This document shows positions 1 to 8,860 of a stretch of 64,000 nt of DNA, piece after piece. Under the pieces are notes generated by a model. The model was given only the letters and a program-made list of their open reading frames with translations, was not told where the DNA came from and did not search any database. Within the stretch, counting starts at the first letter, position 1, and each line of letters opens with the position of its first letter. Source of the stretch: Paraburkholderia sejongensis (GTDB taxonomy: Bacteria > Pseudomonadota > Gammaproteobacteria > Burkholderiales > Burkholderiaceae). The translations under genes and the position numbers were made by a program. The stretch spans positions 124,001 to 188,000 of the forward strand of contig NZ_JAJITD010000001.1 of NCBI RefSeq assembly GCF_020880815.1, written 5' to 3'.

Positions 1-552
1 TATCCGGGCCAGGACACCACCGGGCTGCTGCCGGTCGATACGTTCGACAAGGAGCCGCTCTATCGCGACGGCCACCTGCCCGACGACGCCGAAATCGCGC
101 GGCGTCGCGACGCGTATTGGAAGCCGTATCACGACGCGCTGGCCGGCGAACTCGCGGCACTCCAAGCGCGCCACGGCAAGGTGCTGTTGTGGGAAGCCCA
201 TTCGATCCGCTCGCGCGTGCCGCGCTTTTTCGAAGGCCGTTTGCCCGATTTCAACTTCGGTACGTCCAACGGCGCGAGCGCGGTGCCGGGTCTCGGCGAG
301 GAACTGGCCGCGCTGGTCGAGCGTCACGGCGGCTATACGGCGGTCGCCAACGGCCGCTTCAAGGGCGGCTACATCACGCGTCAATACGGGCAGCCGGCGC
401 AGGGCGTGCATGCGGTGCAACTCGAACTGTCGCAGATCACCTACATGCAAGAGCAGATGCCGTATGCGTACGACGAGACTCTGGCCGCGCAGGTCGGGCC
501 CTTGCTCGAAGCGCTGGTGAGCACGGCGCTGGAGCGCGTACAAGCAGCCTGA
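1..552 (+). CDS. hutG: N-formylglutamate deformylase, 3' part (HutG)
   Basis: Last step of the five-step histidine degradation route: hydrolysis of N-formylglutamate to glutamate and formate in the cytoplasm. Only the C-terminal ~183 residues lie in the window; the reading frame is open from base 1 and the start is to the left. Visible family signatures are the LPVDTF segment near the left edge, HSIRSRVPRFFEG, DFNFGTSNGAS and the C-terminal QLELSQITYM block, all in the order expected for the Pseudomonas/Burkholderia deformylase. The stop is TGA at 550-552, followed by a clear intrinsic terminator. It is probably the last gene of a hut operon that lies outside the window. Identification is by family recognition of these motifs. 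Confidence 0.9.
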   Translation, partial: YPGQDTTGLLPVDTFDKEPLYRDGHLPDDAEIARRRDAYWKPYHDALAGELAALQARHGKVLLWEAHSIRSRVPRFFEGRLPDFNFGTSNGASAVPGLGEELAALVERHGGYTAVANGRFKGGYITRQYGQPAQGVHAVQLELSQITYMQEQMPYAYDETLAAQVGPLLEALVSTALERVQAA

Positions 553-579
553 TTGCAGTCTCGGCGAACAATGATGAAA

Positions 580-611
580 GCAGCGCGAAATGAATCGCGC
601 TGCTTTTTTTT
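580..611 (+). terminator. Intrinsic terminator after hutG
   Basis: A perfect 9-bp stem (GCAGCGCGA at 580-588 with TCGCGCTGC at 595-603), a 6-nt loop and a run of eight T (604-611) lie 28 bp after the hutG stop. This is a textbook plus-strand terminator. Confidence 0.9.
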
Positions 612-739
612 CGCCGCCGCAACGCGAACGTGTAACAGCATGTGTCCGCGATTGCGCGCGCCCGCGTTCCTGTGGAATGGTTTGAACGTCGCACGCGCGC
701 GGCCGCGCGTGCAGGTTCGATCGGCGGCGCGCTGCGCGT

Positions 740-768
740 AAAAAAAGCCCCGCAAAAGCGGGGCTTTT
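740..768 (-). terminator. Intrinsic terminator for the HHHH-motif gene
   Basis: The stem GCCCCGC (747-753) pairs with GCGGGGC (758-764) around an AAAA loop. Read on the minus strand it is followed by a run of T (complement of the A tract at 740-746), so it ends the minus-strand gene at 807-941. The four T on the plus side give it some activity in the other direction. Confidence 0.85.
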
Positions 769-806
769 CGATGTGCGCCATGTCTGCGGACATGGCATCA
801 CCGCCA

Positions 807-941
807 TTAGTGGCAGCGCTTTTCCCAGTGATGATGAATGTGCACCTTGTGGCACTCGTGATGATGCTGATAGGCCTGAGCAGGAGCGATTGCACCGAGA
901 GCGGCGACGGTTGCGGCGATGGCGAGAACGATCTTCTTCAT
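807..941 (-). CDS. HHHH-motif secreted histidine-rich peptide (44 aa)
   Basis: A very small exported protein. The start is the ATG at 941, opening MKKIVLAIAATVAALGAIAPAQA, a clean Sec signal peptide with cleavage after AQA. The mature part is only about 21 residues and contains nine histidines, two cysteines and the clusters HHHECH and HIHHHW. I recognise this as the Burkholderiales 'HHHH-motif' type; its function is unknown. The composition suggests binding of a transition metal (zinc, nickel or copper) in the periplasm, which is inference only. It stands alone between two terminators. An in-frame extension upstream of 941 exists but has no signal-like features and is unlikely to be used. 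Confidence 0.8.
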   Translation of the reverse strand: MKKIVLAIAATVAALGAIAPAQAYQHHHECHKVHIHHHWEKRCH

Positions 942-1272
942 TACAAAACCCTTAAGTCGATGTTGTGGAGCAAACGATGAAGCACGGTGCGTGCCGCATC
1001 GGCGCGTAAGCATGCCACAGCGCGCGGCCAAAGCGTAGGAACAAGCTGCGAATCCAGCTCTCGAAACAACGGATGATGCGCGCTGGGCCCTGTTTCAAGC
1101 TGCGTTGCGCCGATTCGGCCCAGTCAAGTTCGCAACCCGCGTAACTTCGGCATGAAAGCGACACCTATGATTGAGCCAGCGAGCCGGCGTTGCGCGTTGC
1201 GCTGCAATGCGGCTACCCTTTCAAAACGATGACGCGCACGGTGCGCGTATCCATTTTTCATCGGGCAATCAG
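942..1272. other. Intergenic, 331 bp, divergent promoters
   Basis: Separates the minus-strand peptide gene from the plus-strand gene at 1273, so it should hold both promoters. I see no convincing -10/-35 pair, hairpin or small gene in it. Confidence 0.4.
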
Positions 1273-1953
1273 ATGGACGACCGAGCGATGGAAGATTCCG
1301 ACCAATTGCAGCTGCCGGTCTGGCGCGCGAACCTGGTGCTGCTGACCAGCGAAGTCGGTGCCGCGAGCCGCCTCGCGCGGATGATGACGTTCTCCGCGAG
1401 TTATCTGAAGCTGATGCTGGCGGGGCAGCGCGAATTCAGCGAGGAATTCGTGCGCGGGGTCGAGGCGGTCACCGGTTTGCCGGCCGGCTGGATGAACGTG
1501 CCGCACAGCGCGGACGAGATTCCGCCGAACGCGCGCAACGCGATTGACAACGAACAGCCGCTCGCGCGTTTTCGCGGCACCGCGCATCCGGTGCGCAAGA
1601 AAACCGTGCTGCGGCCGCCCGAGCCGATCTTCGGGCAACCGGGGCCGGCGCGGCGCATCGAGGAAGAAACGCTCGATGTCGAAGCGCATCGGCGGCAAGC
1701 GCATTTTCGCAAGGTGCGCGAGGTCGCGACCCAGGAGGTGCGGCGCTTCGAGCGGCACCTCGTGCATGCGCCGGTCGAACTCGCGTCGATGCGCGCGAAG
1801 GTCGAGGAGGTGATCGCCGCGGCCGAACTCGACGACCACGTGCAGGCCGATCTCGCGGGCCGCCTCGAACAGATCGACAAGCATCGGCATTTGCTGCTCA
1901 GGCACGTCGAGAAACTGCAGGCGTTGCTGAGCCAGCTTGGCGAAGGGGAGTGA
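1273..1953 (+). CDS. Uncharacterised protein with an XRE-like N-terminal segment
   Basis: 226 residues from the ATG at 1273. TTG at 1171 and ATG at 1207 are in-frame alternatives, but none of the starts has a strong ribosome site. Residues ~12-75 look like a Cro/XRE-type helix-turn-helix segment (AASRLARMM, then YLKLMLAGQREFSEEFVRGVEAVTGLPAGWMN), often seen in proteobacterial DNA-binding proteins. The rest is charged and helical, rich in Arg/Glu/Gln and probably coiled coil (EVRRFERHL ... DKHRHLLLRHVEKLQALL). No signal peptide or membrane segment. Its stop TGA overlaps the GTG of the next gene by 4 bp (GTGA at 1950), which suggests translational coupling. I do not recognise a named family; a regulatory role is a guess from the N-terminus. 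Confidence 0.65.
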   Translation: MDDRAMEDSDQLQLPVWRANLVLLTSEVGAASRLARMMTFSASYLKLMLAGQREFSEEFVRGVEAVTGLPAGWMNVPHSADEIPPNARNAIDNEQPLARFRGTAHPVRKKTVLRPPEPIFGQPGPARRIEEETLDVEAHRRQAHFRKVREVATQEVRRFERHLVHAPVELASMRAKVEEVIAAAELDDHVQADLAGRLEQIDKHRHLLLRHVEKLQALLSQLGEGE

Positions 1954-3932
1954 GCGCGCGGCGGCGATTGGCTAGCAGCGCGATAAGGCGCGGGCCGGGG
2001 TGCATCTTGGGCAAACTTGTCGGCAGGTTGCGATCGCCCCGCGCGGTGCCGTTCGCCGCGGCGCTTGCGTTGTTCCATGCGGTCCTGATCCTGCCGTCGG
2101 CGAGCGCAGCCGAAATCAGCACCGCCTCCGACGAGCGCGCGCCGTCGACGATCGAGCGCGATGTGCATCTGTTCGTGATCCAGAAAGACGGCTCGGTCGA
2201 GGAGCACGACGACACGGTGCTGCGCGCCGACACCGCGAGCGGCGTCGACGAGATCGCGCAACGCTACGTGTGGTTCAACAAGGACATCGAGCAGGTGCAA
2301 CTCTTGGCCGCCGAAACGCTCGATCCCGACGGCGGCGCGCATCCGGTCGGCCTTGATGCGATCCGCGACGTGCAGGAGCCGCGCTCGGCCGGCGCGCCGA
2401 GTTTCGAGGACGGCGTGTTGCGCACGGTGATCTTTCCCGGCGTGCAGACCGGCTCGCGCGTGCATCTGGCGTTTCGCAAGACCCGCACGCGGCCGTTGCA
2501 GACGGGCACTTTCGGTTATCTGGTCGAGCCGACCCGCGAGCCGGTTCAGTTGCAAAGGCTGATCTTCGATTTGCCGGCCGACGTGCCGCTCTATGCGGAC
2601 GCGCGCGGCTATGTCGCGCTGCCGCCGCTCAGCGCGAACGGCCGCACCCGCTACGAGTTCGAGTACCGGCACGGCCCGTATGCGCGGCAGGAGGCGGGCG
2701 CGGTCGGCTACGCAAACTGGGGCGACCGTCTGATGGTGTCGACGGTGCCGGACTTCGCGGCATTCGCCGGGCGCTACCGGGGACCGGCCAGTGCCGACCC
2801 GAGCCGCGCCGATCCATCGATCGTGCAGCTTGCGCACGCGTTGACAGCGGGCCTGACCGAGCCGCGCGACGAGGCTCGCGCGCTATACGACTGGGTGCGT
2901 CTGAATATCCGCTACGTCGCGCTGTTTGTCGGCGAGACCGCGGCGATTCCGCACCGCGCGGCCGATATCCTGCGCAACCGCTACGGCGACTGCAAGGATC
3001 AGGTCGCGCTGTACGGCGCGCTGCTCGCCGCGCTCGGCATTCGCAGCGAGCCGGTGCTGCTCAACCTCGGTCCGTACTACAGCCTGCCGGCGGTGCCCGG
3101 TTACGGCGCGAGCGCGATCAATCACGCGATCATCTGGATTCCTGAGCTTGCGCAGTTCGCCGATACGACCGCGGGCGGCACCGAATTCGGCTATCTGCCG
3201 AGCGCGGTGATGGACCGGCCGGTGCTGCTGGTCGATAGCGGCGTGCTCGCGCGTACGCCGGCCACGCAGCGGCGCGAACGGCGCGCGCGCGTGCAGCTCG
3301 ACATCGACGACACCGGCGCGGCGAACTACGCGTACCGGGTCGAGGAGGCTGGCTTTACCGCCGAGCTGGAGCGCAACACGTTGCGCCGCGCGAGCGGCCA
3401 GCGCGCGCAGCAGATCGCCGCGAACCGGCTGCTGCAAACGGGCCTGCACGGCAGCGCTCAATTGCAGAGCGATGACGTCGCCGCCACGCACGGGCCGTTC
3501 GCGACGTCGATGCAGGGCAGCGTCGCGCATCTGATCTGGAAGGACGGCACGACCGCGCTGCCGGTGCTGACGAGTTTGGCCGGCGGGATCGCGTCGCAGG
3601 TTCAGGCGTGGCTCGCGGAACCGGTGCGAACGCAGCCGTGGGCATGCATCGGCGGAGAGTTCGACGAAACGCTGGAACTGAGCCTGCCGCGCTTCGCGCG
3701 GGTGACCGATCTGCCCGCCGACAGCACGGTCGAGAACCCGCGGCTCGCGTACAGCTCGCGCTACGTGTTCGATCCGGCGACGCGGACCTTGCAGGTCACG
3801 CGCCACCTGCGCGCCGCGTTCGGCCATCAGATGTGCAGCGCGAACGAATTCGCGGCGCTGCGCGACGACCTCGTGCGGATCGAACGCGACCTCGCTGCCC
3901 AACTGATCGTGAAGGCGGTGCGCACGCAGTGA
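1950..3932 (+). CDS. Exported DUF3857 / transglutaminase-like protein
   Basis: 660 residues. The N-terminus carries a hydrophobic export segment (AAALALFHAVLILPSASAAE), followed by a DUF3857 domain (roughly residues 60-270) and a transglutaminase-like core. The catalytic triad is visible: Cys348 in YGDCKDQ, His392 in NHAIIW and Asp405 in FADTTAG, so the fold is probably catalytically competent. The C-terminal third is a beta-rich segment typical of DUF3857 proteins. Substrate is unknown; a periplasmic or outer-membrane-facing role is inferred from the signal. GTG at 1950 overlaps the previous stop; TTG at 2007 is an alternative start that would place the signal peptide nearer the N-terminus. 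An 11-bp tandem repeat begins across its stop codon. Confidence 0.85.
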   Translation: MSARRRLASSAIRRGPGCILGKLVGRLRSPRAVPFAAALALFHAVLILPSASAAEISTASDERAPSTIERDVHLFVIQKDGSVEEHDDTVLRADTASGVDEIAQRYVWFNKDIEQVQLLAAETLDPDGGAHPVGLDAIRDVQEPRSAGAPSFEDGVLRTVIFPGVQTGSRVHLAFRKTRTRPLQTGTFGYLVEPTREPVQLQRLIFDLPADVPLYADARGYVALPPLSANGRTRYEFEYRHGPYARQEAGAVGYANWGDRLMVSTVPDFAAFAGRYRGPASADPSRADPSIVQLAHALTAGLTEPRDEARALYDWVRLNIRYVALFVGETAAIPHRAADILRNRYGDCKDQVALYGALLAALGIRSEPVLLNLGPYYSLPAVPGYGASAINHAIIWIPELAQFADTTAGGTEFGYLPSAVMDRPVLLVDSGVLARTPATQRRERRARVQLDIDDTGAANYAYRVEEAGFTAELERNTLRRASGQRAQQIAANRLLQTGLHGSAQLQSDDVAATHGPFATSMQGSVAHLIWKDGTTALPVLTSLAGGIASQVQAWLAEPVRTQPWACIGGEFDETLELSLPRFARVTDLPADSTVENPRLAYSSRYVFDPATRTLQVTRHLRAAFGHQMCSANEFAALRDDLVRIERDLAAQLIVKAVRTQ

Positions 3933-3969
3933 TCCCGTAGTGAGCCCGCAGTGAGCCCGCAGCGAGCGC
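3926..3969. repeat. 11-bp tandem repeat, four copies, across a stop codon
   Basis: Consecutive 11-mers GCAGTGATCCC, GTAGTGAGCCC, GCAGTGAGCCC and GCAGCGAGCGC. The first copy contains the stop of the DUF3857 gene (TGA 3930-3932). The same unit type recurs at the end of hisM (23307-23339). Confidence 0.85.
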
Positions 3970-4005
3970 ACGGGTCGTGCACAGTGAGCGCACCGCCGTG
4001 CCGCG

Positions 4006-5157
4006 TTACACGCCGCTCTTCGTGACGATCGGCACCCACTTGCCGTTCTTCACCTGATACAGCGTCGACGCGCCGCTCTTCAACGCGCCGGTGTTGTCGA
4101 ACGAGATCTTGCCGGTCACGCCGTCGTAGTCGATCGCCTTCAGCACCGGACGGTACACGTTCGGCGAGTCGGACTTCGCCTGCTGCATCGCCTTGATCGC
4201 GACCCACGCGCCGTCATAGCCGAACGGCGCGTACGACAGGATATCGGCGCCGAACTGCTTCTTGAACTTCGCGGAGAAGTCCTTGCCGCCCGGCAATTGC
4301 GACAGCGGGCGGCCGTATTCCCACGCCATCACGCCGTCGGCAGAGTCGCCCGCGAGCTTGATGAAATCGTCGTCCATCACGCCGCCGCCGCCGACTAGTT
4401 GCGCGTTCAGACCGAGCTGCTTCATCCGGCGCGCGAAGCCGGCTGCCTGGCTGTCGAGCCCGCCGAAGAACACCAGGTCCGCATTCGCGCCTTTGAACTT
4501 GGTGATCTGCGTGGAGAAATCGACCGCGTGGTTGTCGGTGTACTCGCGCGCGACGATCGCGCCGCCATGCGCCTTCACCGCTTTCTCGAACTCGTCGGCC
4601 TCGCCCTGGCCGAACGCGGTGCGGTCGTCGATGATCGCGATGCGTTTGGCCTTGGTCACGTCGACCGCGTAGGCGCCGGCATTGCCGGCGTTCTGCGCGT
4701 CGGTCGAGATCACCATGAACGCGTTCGCGAAGCCGCGGCCGGTGATGATCGGATTGGTCGCGGCCGGGTCGAGCACCGGAATGCCGGCCTGCTCGTAGAC
4801 CTGCGAGGCCGGAATCGTGGTGCCCGAGTTGAAGTGGCCGACCACCACCGCGACGCCCGAGTCGACCAGCTTCTGCGCGGCCTGCACGCCGACGCGCGGA
4901 TCGGCCTGATCGTCCTGCGAGACGATCTCGAAGCGCGCGAGCTTGTCGCCGATTTTGATCTTCTGCGCGTTGGCTTCGGTGATCGCGAGCCTCACGCCGT
5001 TTTCCAGGTCCTTGCCGTAGCCGGCGTTGGCGCCGGTCAGCGGTGCGGCGAACCCGATCTTGACCACCAGGTCGTCGGCGAAACTGGCGAGAGGCGCGAC
5101 GGCGAACAGCGCGCCTGCGAGCATCGCGAGGGGTTTCAGCGTGTTGCGAAGACTCAT
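4006..5157 (-). CDS. Branched-chain amino-acid-type ABC substrate-binding protein
   Basis: Periplasmic solute-binding protein of the LivJ/LivK family, 383 residues from ATG 5157, preceded by a good GGAGAGA ribosome site. Residues 1-27 are a Sec signal (ending PLASFA before DDLVVKIG). The mature part shows the family hallmarks: KIGFAAPLTGANAGYGKD at its N-terminus, a VVVGHFNSGTTIPAS loop that contacts the amino-acid carboxylate, and the late FGYDGAWVAIKAMQQAKS segment. Length is normal. No permease or ATPase genes adjoin it, so its membrane partners are elsewhere. Ligand cannot be read from sequence; Leu/Ile/Val is the default guess. It runs convergently to the DUF3857 gene. Confidence 0.9.
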   Translation of the reverse strand: MSLRNTLKPLAMLAGALFAVAPLASFADDLVVKIGFAAPLTGANAGYGKDLENGVRLAITEANAQKIKIGDKLARFEIVSQDDQADPRVGVQAAQKLVDSGVAVVVGHFNSGTTIPASQVYEQAGIPVLDPAATNPIITGRGFANAFMVISTDAQNAGNAGAYAVDVTKAKRIAIIDDRTAFGQGEADEFEKAVKAHGGAIVAREYTDNHAVDFSTQITKFKGANADLVFFGGLDSQAAGFARRMKQLGLNAQLVGGGGVMDDDFIKLAGDSADGVMAWEYGRPLSQLPGGKDFSAKFKKQFGADILSYAPFGYDGAWVAIKAMQQAKSDSPNVYRPVLKAIDYDGVTGKISFDNTGALKSGASTLYQVKNGKWVPIVTKSGV

Positions 5158-5603
5158 GGTCTCTCCTTGCATCGACGGTTGTTATGAAACGCAGGACAAC
5201 AAGGCTGCTACGACACGGGCGGCCACGAAGGCGGCCGCGCGAATCGCACGGCTGGCTACGACGGATCGGGCGCCGCATCGCGATGCCGGACTGCTCAGCG
5301 GCAGTCGCTTCGGGGTACGAAGCGGCCGTCGGCGCTCGATCTGACGCGAATATAGGAAGCCAATTTGCGGCCGTCTTGGCTGAACGTGGCGTGTTCAATG
5401 CGCATTTCGGCACAGGGCGGCTCGCGTGCGCAGGCTGCGCAGCAAGCGTGCGTATCAGGTGCAAACGCGGGCGCGTGATGGGGCGAGAAGCTCGCGTGCG
5501 GTGCGAGTCTCGAAGAGGGCTGCGAATTAGTGCATGTGCTCGAGAAGCCGGCGCGAGAAGAGTGGCGCGCCGGCGGGGTGGGGCGAGTGTCGCCCGAGGT
5601 TTT
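5158..5603. other. Intergenic, 446 bp
   Basis: Leader and promoter region of the minus-strand binding-protein gene plus the 3' flank of the minus-strand gene at 5604. A small hairpin (GGGCGA/TCGCCC at 5581-5595) lies just after that gene's stop but has no T run. I see no gene here. Confidence 0.4.
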
Positions 5604-6065
5604 TTAGCGCTCGCCCTGCAGGCGCAGCAGCTCTTCGCGCAGACGCAGCAACGGCGCCTTGGTGTCGTCGTCGGCCCACGTGTCGAGATCGTCGATCGCG
5701 CGCTGGCAGCCGTCGAGCACGAGGTCGAGATCGACCGGCACGCCGTTGTTCAGCGCGAACTCGATGGTCTCGGCGAACTGCTGGCACTCGTCCTCGCCGT
5801 ACGAGATGTCGAGGTTGTCGGCGATCACTTCGGCGATGTTGCTGCGCGCCTTGTCGTCGGCGGTGACCATATCGACGATGCCGCGCGCGACGGCCGGCGA
5901 GTAGTAGAGCGCGATGTCGAGCCACTGCGCGGGATCGAAGTCGGGCTGGTCGAACTGGTTCTCGAAGAACTCGATCGCTTCCTGTTCGTGCGCTTCGTCC
6001 GCGTCGACGCTGATGCACAACTGCTCAAAAAATTCTTCCCGCTCGCTGCGGATATGACCGTCCAT
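5604..6065 (-). CDS. Uncharacterised acidic cytoplasmic protein
   Basis: 153 residues from ATG 6065, with a GACGAGG ribosome site upstream in the transcript. Strikingly acidic, all-helical-looking and soluble: no signal, membrane segment, Cys-rich motif or recognisable active site. The segment FDPAQWLDIALYYSPAVARG and the C-terminal LRLREELLRLQGER are the only distinctive parts. I do not recognise the family; it looks like a conserved Burkholderiales hypothetical. It lies ~115 bp downstream of pdxY on the same strand, so co-transcription is possible. Confidence 0.7.
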   Translation of the reverse strand: MDGHIRSEREEFFEQLCISVDADEAHEQEAIEFFENQFDQPDFDPAQWLDIALYYSPAVARGIVDMVTADDKARSNIAEVIADNLDISYGEDECQQFAETIEFALNNGVPVDLDLVLDGCQRAIDDLDTWADDDTKAPLLRLREELLRLQGER

Positions 6066-6181
6066 CGATGCCTCGTCTGCTAAATGCCGGATACCTGAAA
6101 AATGCCGTGGACGCCGCAAATGCCCGGGTCCACGCGGCTCGCATTATAGGACGAGTGCGCGAGCGGGGCGCGCAACGCCGG

Positions 6182-7048
6182 TCAGACGGTCTCGGCGACC
6201 CACGCATCGAACCACTCGCGCGGCTGCGCGATTTCGCTTTGCGACGCGACCAGTTCCAGCTCGTAGCGCCCGGCTTTCCAGGTGGTCCTGACGACCGCGT
6301 TGACCGCCGCGAGCGTGTGCTCGAACGCCGCGCGGACCGAGTCGCCGAGCAGCGTGCGCGCGACGAACACCGCGCTGGTCAGATCGCCGACGCCGACCGG
6401 CTGGCGCGCGAACGGATAGAGCGGGCGCTGGCCCATCCACGCTTCGCGCTCGGTGACCACCAGCATGTTGAAGCGGTCGGCGGGGCTGTTGCGATCGAGC
6501 AGATGCTTGACCAGCACCAGTTTCGGTCCGCGCGCGAGCACTTCGCGGCAGGCCGTCACCGCTTCTTCGAAGGTCTCGATCTCGCGGCCGACGAGGCGCT
6601 GCAATTCGGTGTGGTTCGGCGCGATCGCATCGGCGACGGCCGGCATCTCGCGCACCAGAAACTCCTGGATGCCCGGCTCGACCGAGCAGCCGCCGGCGGC
6701 GCCCATCACCGGATCGCAGAAATACCAGGCGCGCGGATTGACCGCCTTCACCGCCTTGACGATTTCGATCACCGCGCGGGCCTGCTCCGGCGTGCCGAGA
6801 TAGCCGGACAGTACCGCGTCGCAGCGCGGCAGCATGCCGATCGCGCCGATGCCCTCGACCAGTTCCTCCATTTGCGACGCGTCGATCGCGCTGCCGCTCC
6901 AGTGGCCGTACTGGGTGTGATTCGAAAACTGCACGGTGTTGAGCGGCCACACGTTGACGCCGAGCCGGGCCATCGGGAAGGTGGCCGCGCTGTTGCCGGC
7001 GTGGCCGAATACGACATGGGACTGGATACTCAGAACGTTTTTCGTCAT
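6182..7048 (-). CDS. pdxY: Pyridoxal kinase PdxY
   Basis: ATP-dependent phosphorylation of pyridoxal to pyridoxal 5'-phosphate in the vitamin B6 salvage pathway; cytoplasmic, ribokinase fold. 288 residues, matching the PdxY length. The N-terminus [19 protein letters not shown] and the following [14 protein letters not shown] are characteristic of PdxY. The substrate/ATP region is seen in [12 protein letters not shown] and VLVKHL, and the catalytic [12 protein letters not shown] loop near the C-terminus holds the expected GxGD aspartate. The start at 7048 is the natural one. Probably a single gene, or paired with the acidic protein downstream. Confidence 0.93.
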   Translation of the reverse strand: MTKNVLSIQSHVVFGHAGNSAATFPMARLGVNVWPLNTVQFSNHTQYGHWSGSAIDASQMEELVEGIGAIGMLPRCDAVLSGYLGTPEQARAVIEIVKAVKAVNPRAWYFCDPVMGAAGGCSVEPGIQEFLVREMPAVADAIAPNHTELQRLVGREIETFEEAVTACREVLARGPKLVLVKHLLDRNSPADRFNMLVVTEREAWMGQRPLYPFARQPVGVGDLTSAVFVARTLLGDSVRAAFEHTLAAVNAVVRTTWKAGRYELELVASQSEIAQPREWFDAWVAETV

Positions 7049-7360
7049 GGTAGGGCTCGCGCAGGGTCTCGCGCGCGATCAGTAAAGCGGGAAGAGGGCT
7101 GGTTGGGCGGGCCGCTCGGGCTCGCGCCAGACATGCGTATTCCAGGTGACGCGCAGGAAAAATGCCTGCGCCGCGGCGCAGGCAGTTGAGCAAACGATAC
7201 AGGAGTTTGGCGGATGCGAGTTGATCCGTCCCCCTGTTGTTGCGTCTAACCATCAAAGCGCGTGCGAAGTTTGACCAAAACTCACAAAGGCCAGCGCCGC
7301 CGATGCGTTGGATCGTAGCTGGCGGCCGGCGCTTTTCAGCTTATGCTTTCAACCCGTGCT
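7049..7360. other. Intergenic between glgA and pdxY, 312 bp
   Basis: Holds the glgA terminator (7159-7185) and the pdxY promoter region. A second, imperfect GC-rich inverted repeat occurs near 7286-7335, closer to the glgA stop, and could also act as a terminator. No gene seen. Confidence 0.45.
7159..7185 (-). terminator. Intrinsic terminator downstream of glgA
   Basis: A perfect 10-bp inverted repeat (TGCCTGCGCC at 7164-7173 with GGCGCAGGCA at 7176-7185). On the minus strand it is followed by TTTTT (complement of 7159-7163). It lies ~175 bp after the glgA stop. Confidence 0.7.
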
Positions 7361-8821
7361 TCACACCAGTTCGCGGTACAGCGCGAGATAGCGTTCGGCC
7401 GACGCGCCCCAACCGAAGTCCTGGCGCATCGCGCGCCGCTGCGTGGCCTTCCATTCGGTGCGCCGTCCGTACAGCGCGAACGCGCGGCGGATCGCGGCGG
7501 CGAGGCCATGCGGCTCGAAGCGCTCGAACACGAAGCCGGTCGCGCGATCGTCGGCGAGATTTTCCAGCGATGCGTCGGTCACCGTGTCGGCCAGACCGCC
7601 GACGCAATGCACGAGCGGCAGCGACCCGTACGCGAGCGCATAGAGCTGGGTCAGCCCGCACGGCTCGAAACGCGACGGCACCGCGACCACGTCGCTGCCG
7701 GCGATGATCGTATGGGCGAGCGCCTCGTCAAAGCCGAGTTCGACCGCGACCGCCTCCGGATGCGCGTGCGCGACCATCTTCAGACCGCCTTCGAGCACCG
7801 GGTCGCCGGTGCCGAACACGACCAGCTGGCCGCCGCGCTTGACGATCTCGGGCACCGCGCCGAGCAGCAGGTCGAGGCCTTTCTGCTCGGTCAGGCGACT
7901 GACCACGCCGAACAGCAGCGCGTCGCTTTTCTGCGCGAGGCCGAAGCGCTTTTGCAGCGCCTCCTTGCACGCGAGCTTGCCGGCCAGACGCGACGCGCTG
8001 TAATGCGTCGCAAGCAGTGCGTCGCTGGCCGGGTTCCACACCGTGTAATCGACGCCGTTCAGAATCCCGCTCAGATCGTGCGCGCGATGCCGCAGCAACG
8101 CGTCGAGGCCGCCGCCGTGCGCGATCGTCTGAATCTCGCGCGCGTAGGTCGGGCTGACCGTCGTGATGCGATCGCTGTAGTAGAGCCCGGCTTTCAGAAA
8201 CGATAGCTGTCCGTAGAATTCGACGCCGTGCATGTCGAAGAAATCGGCCGGCAGACCGAGCAGGCCGAACTGATGCGCGGGGAAAACGCCCTGGTAGGCG
8301 AGGTTGTGGATCGTGAAGACGCTGCGCGCCGGCGCGCGGCCGTGCTCGCGTTCGGCGGCTTTCAGATACGCGGGCGCGAGGCCCGCGTGCCAGTCGTGCG
8401 CGTGCACGATCTGCGCGGACCACGCCGGGTCCAGCTGCTGCGCGAGTTGCGCGGCGACCCAGCCGAGCAGCGCGAAACGTTGCGCGTTGTCGCCGTACGG
8501 CACGTGCGCGTCGTCCAGATACGGGTTGCCGGGCCGGTCGTACAGCGACGCCGCGCGGATCACGTAGACGTTCAGGCCGTTGCCCGGCAGCGTGCCGCGC
8601 TCGAGCGTCACGTCGGGCGTGTCGAAGCGGCGCCCCAGCCGCGCGACCGGTTGCAGATCGCGCAGCCCGGCGAGCACCGCCGGAAAGCCCGGCAGCAGCA
8701 CGCGCACGTCGGCGCCGCGCTCGATCAGCGCGGACGGCAACGCGCCGGCGACGTCGGCGAGGCCGCCCGTCTTGAGGAGGGGATACAGCTCGCTGGCGAC
8801 GTGCAGCGCGCGAATCGTCAT
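7361..8821 (-). CDS. glgA: Glycogen synthase GlgA (ADP-glucose type)
   Basis: Transfers glucose from ADP-glucose to the growing alpha-1,4-glucan; cytoplasmic GT5 glycosyltransferase. 486 residues, close to the usual ~480. The ADP-glucose site KTGGLADVAG starts at Lys17, VHAHDWHAGLAP and FTIHNLAYQGVFP are the GT5 hallmarks, and GVVSRLTEQKGLDLL with PSRFEPCGLTQLYALAYG give the C-terminal nucleotide-binding and catalytic Glu region. It follows glgC after 39 bp on the same strand, so substrate synthesis and polymerisation are co-transcribed. No branching enzyme or phosphorylase gene is in the window. Confidence 0.95.
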   Translation of the reverse strand: MTIRALHVASELYPLLKTGGLADVAGALPSALIERGADVRVLLPGFPAVLAGLRDLQPVARLGRRFDTPDVTLERGTLPGNGLNVYVIRAASLYDRPGNPYLDDAHVPYGDNAQRFALLGWVAAQLAQQLDPAWSAQIVHAHDWHAGLAPAYLKAAEREHGRAPARSVFTIHNLAYQGVFPAHQFGLLGLPADFFDMHGVEFYGQLSFLKAGLYYSDRITTVSPTYAREIQTIAHGGGLDALLRHRAHDLSGILNGVDYTVWNPASDALLATHYSASRLAGKLACKEALQKRFGLAQKSDALLFGVVSRLTEQKGLDLLLGAVPEIVKRGGQLVVFGTGDPVLEGGLKMVAHAHPEAVAVELGFDEALAHTIIAGSDVVAVPSRFEPCGLTQLYALAYGSLPLVHCVGGLADTVTDASLENLADDRATGFVFERFEPHGLAAAIRRAFALYGRRTEWKATQRRAMRQDFGWGASAERYLALYRELV

Positions 8822-8860
8822 AGGCGGGGTCCCGGTCGGGTTACGAAATTCGGTGCGTTG

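Noticed and set aside
1171..1272. Longer N-terminus for the HTH-like gene (TTG 1171 or ATG 1207)
   Set aside because: Neither has a ribosome site and the added residues are not domain-like; ATG 1273 is kept, with low certainty.
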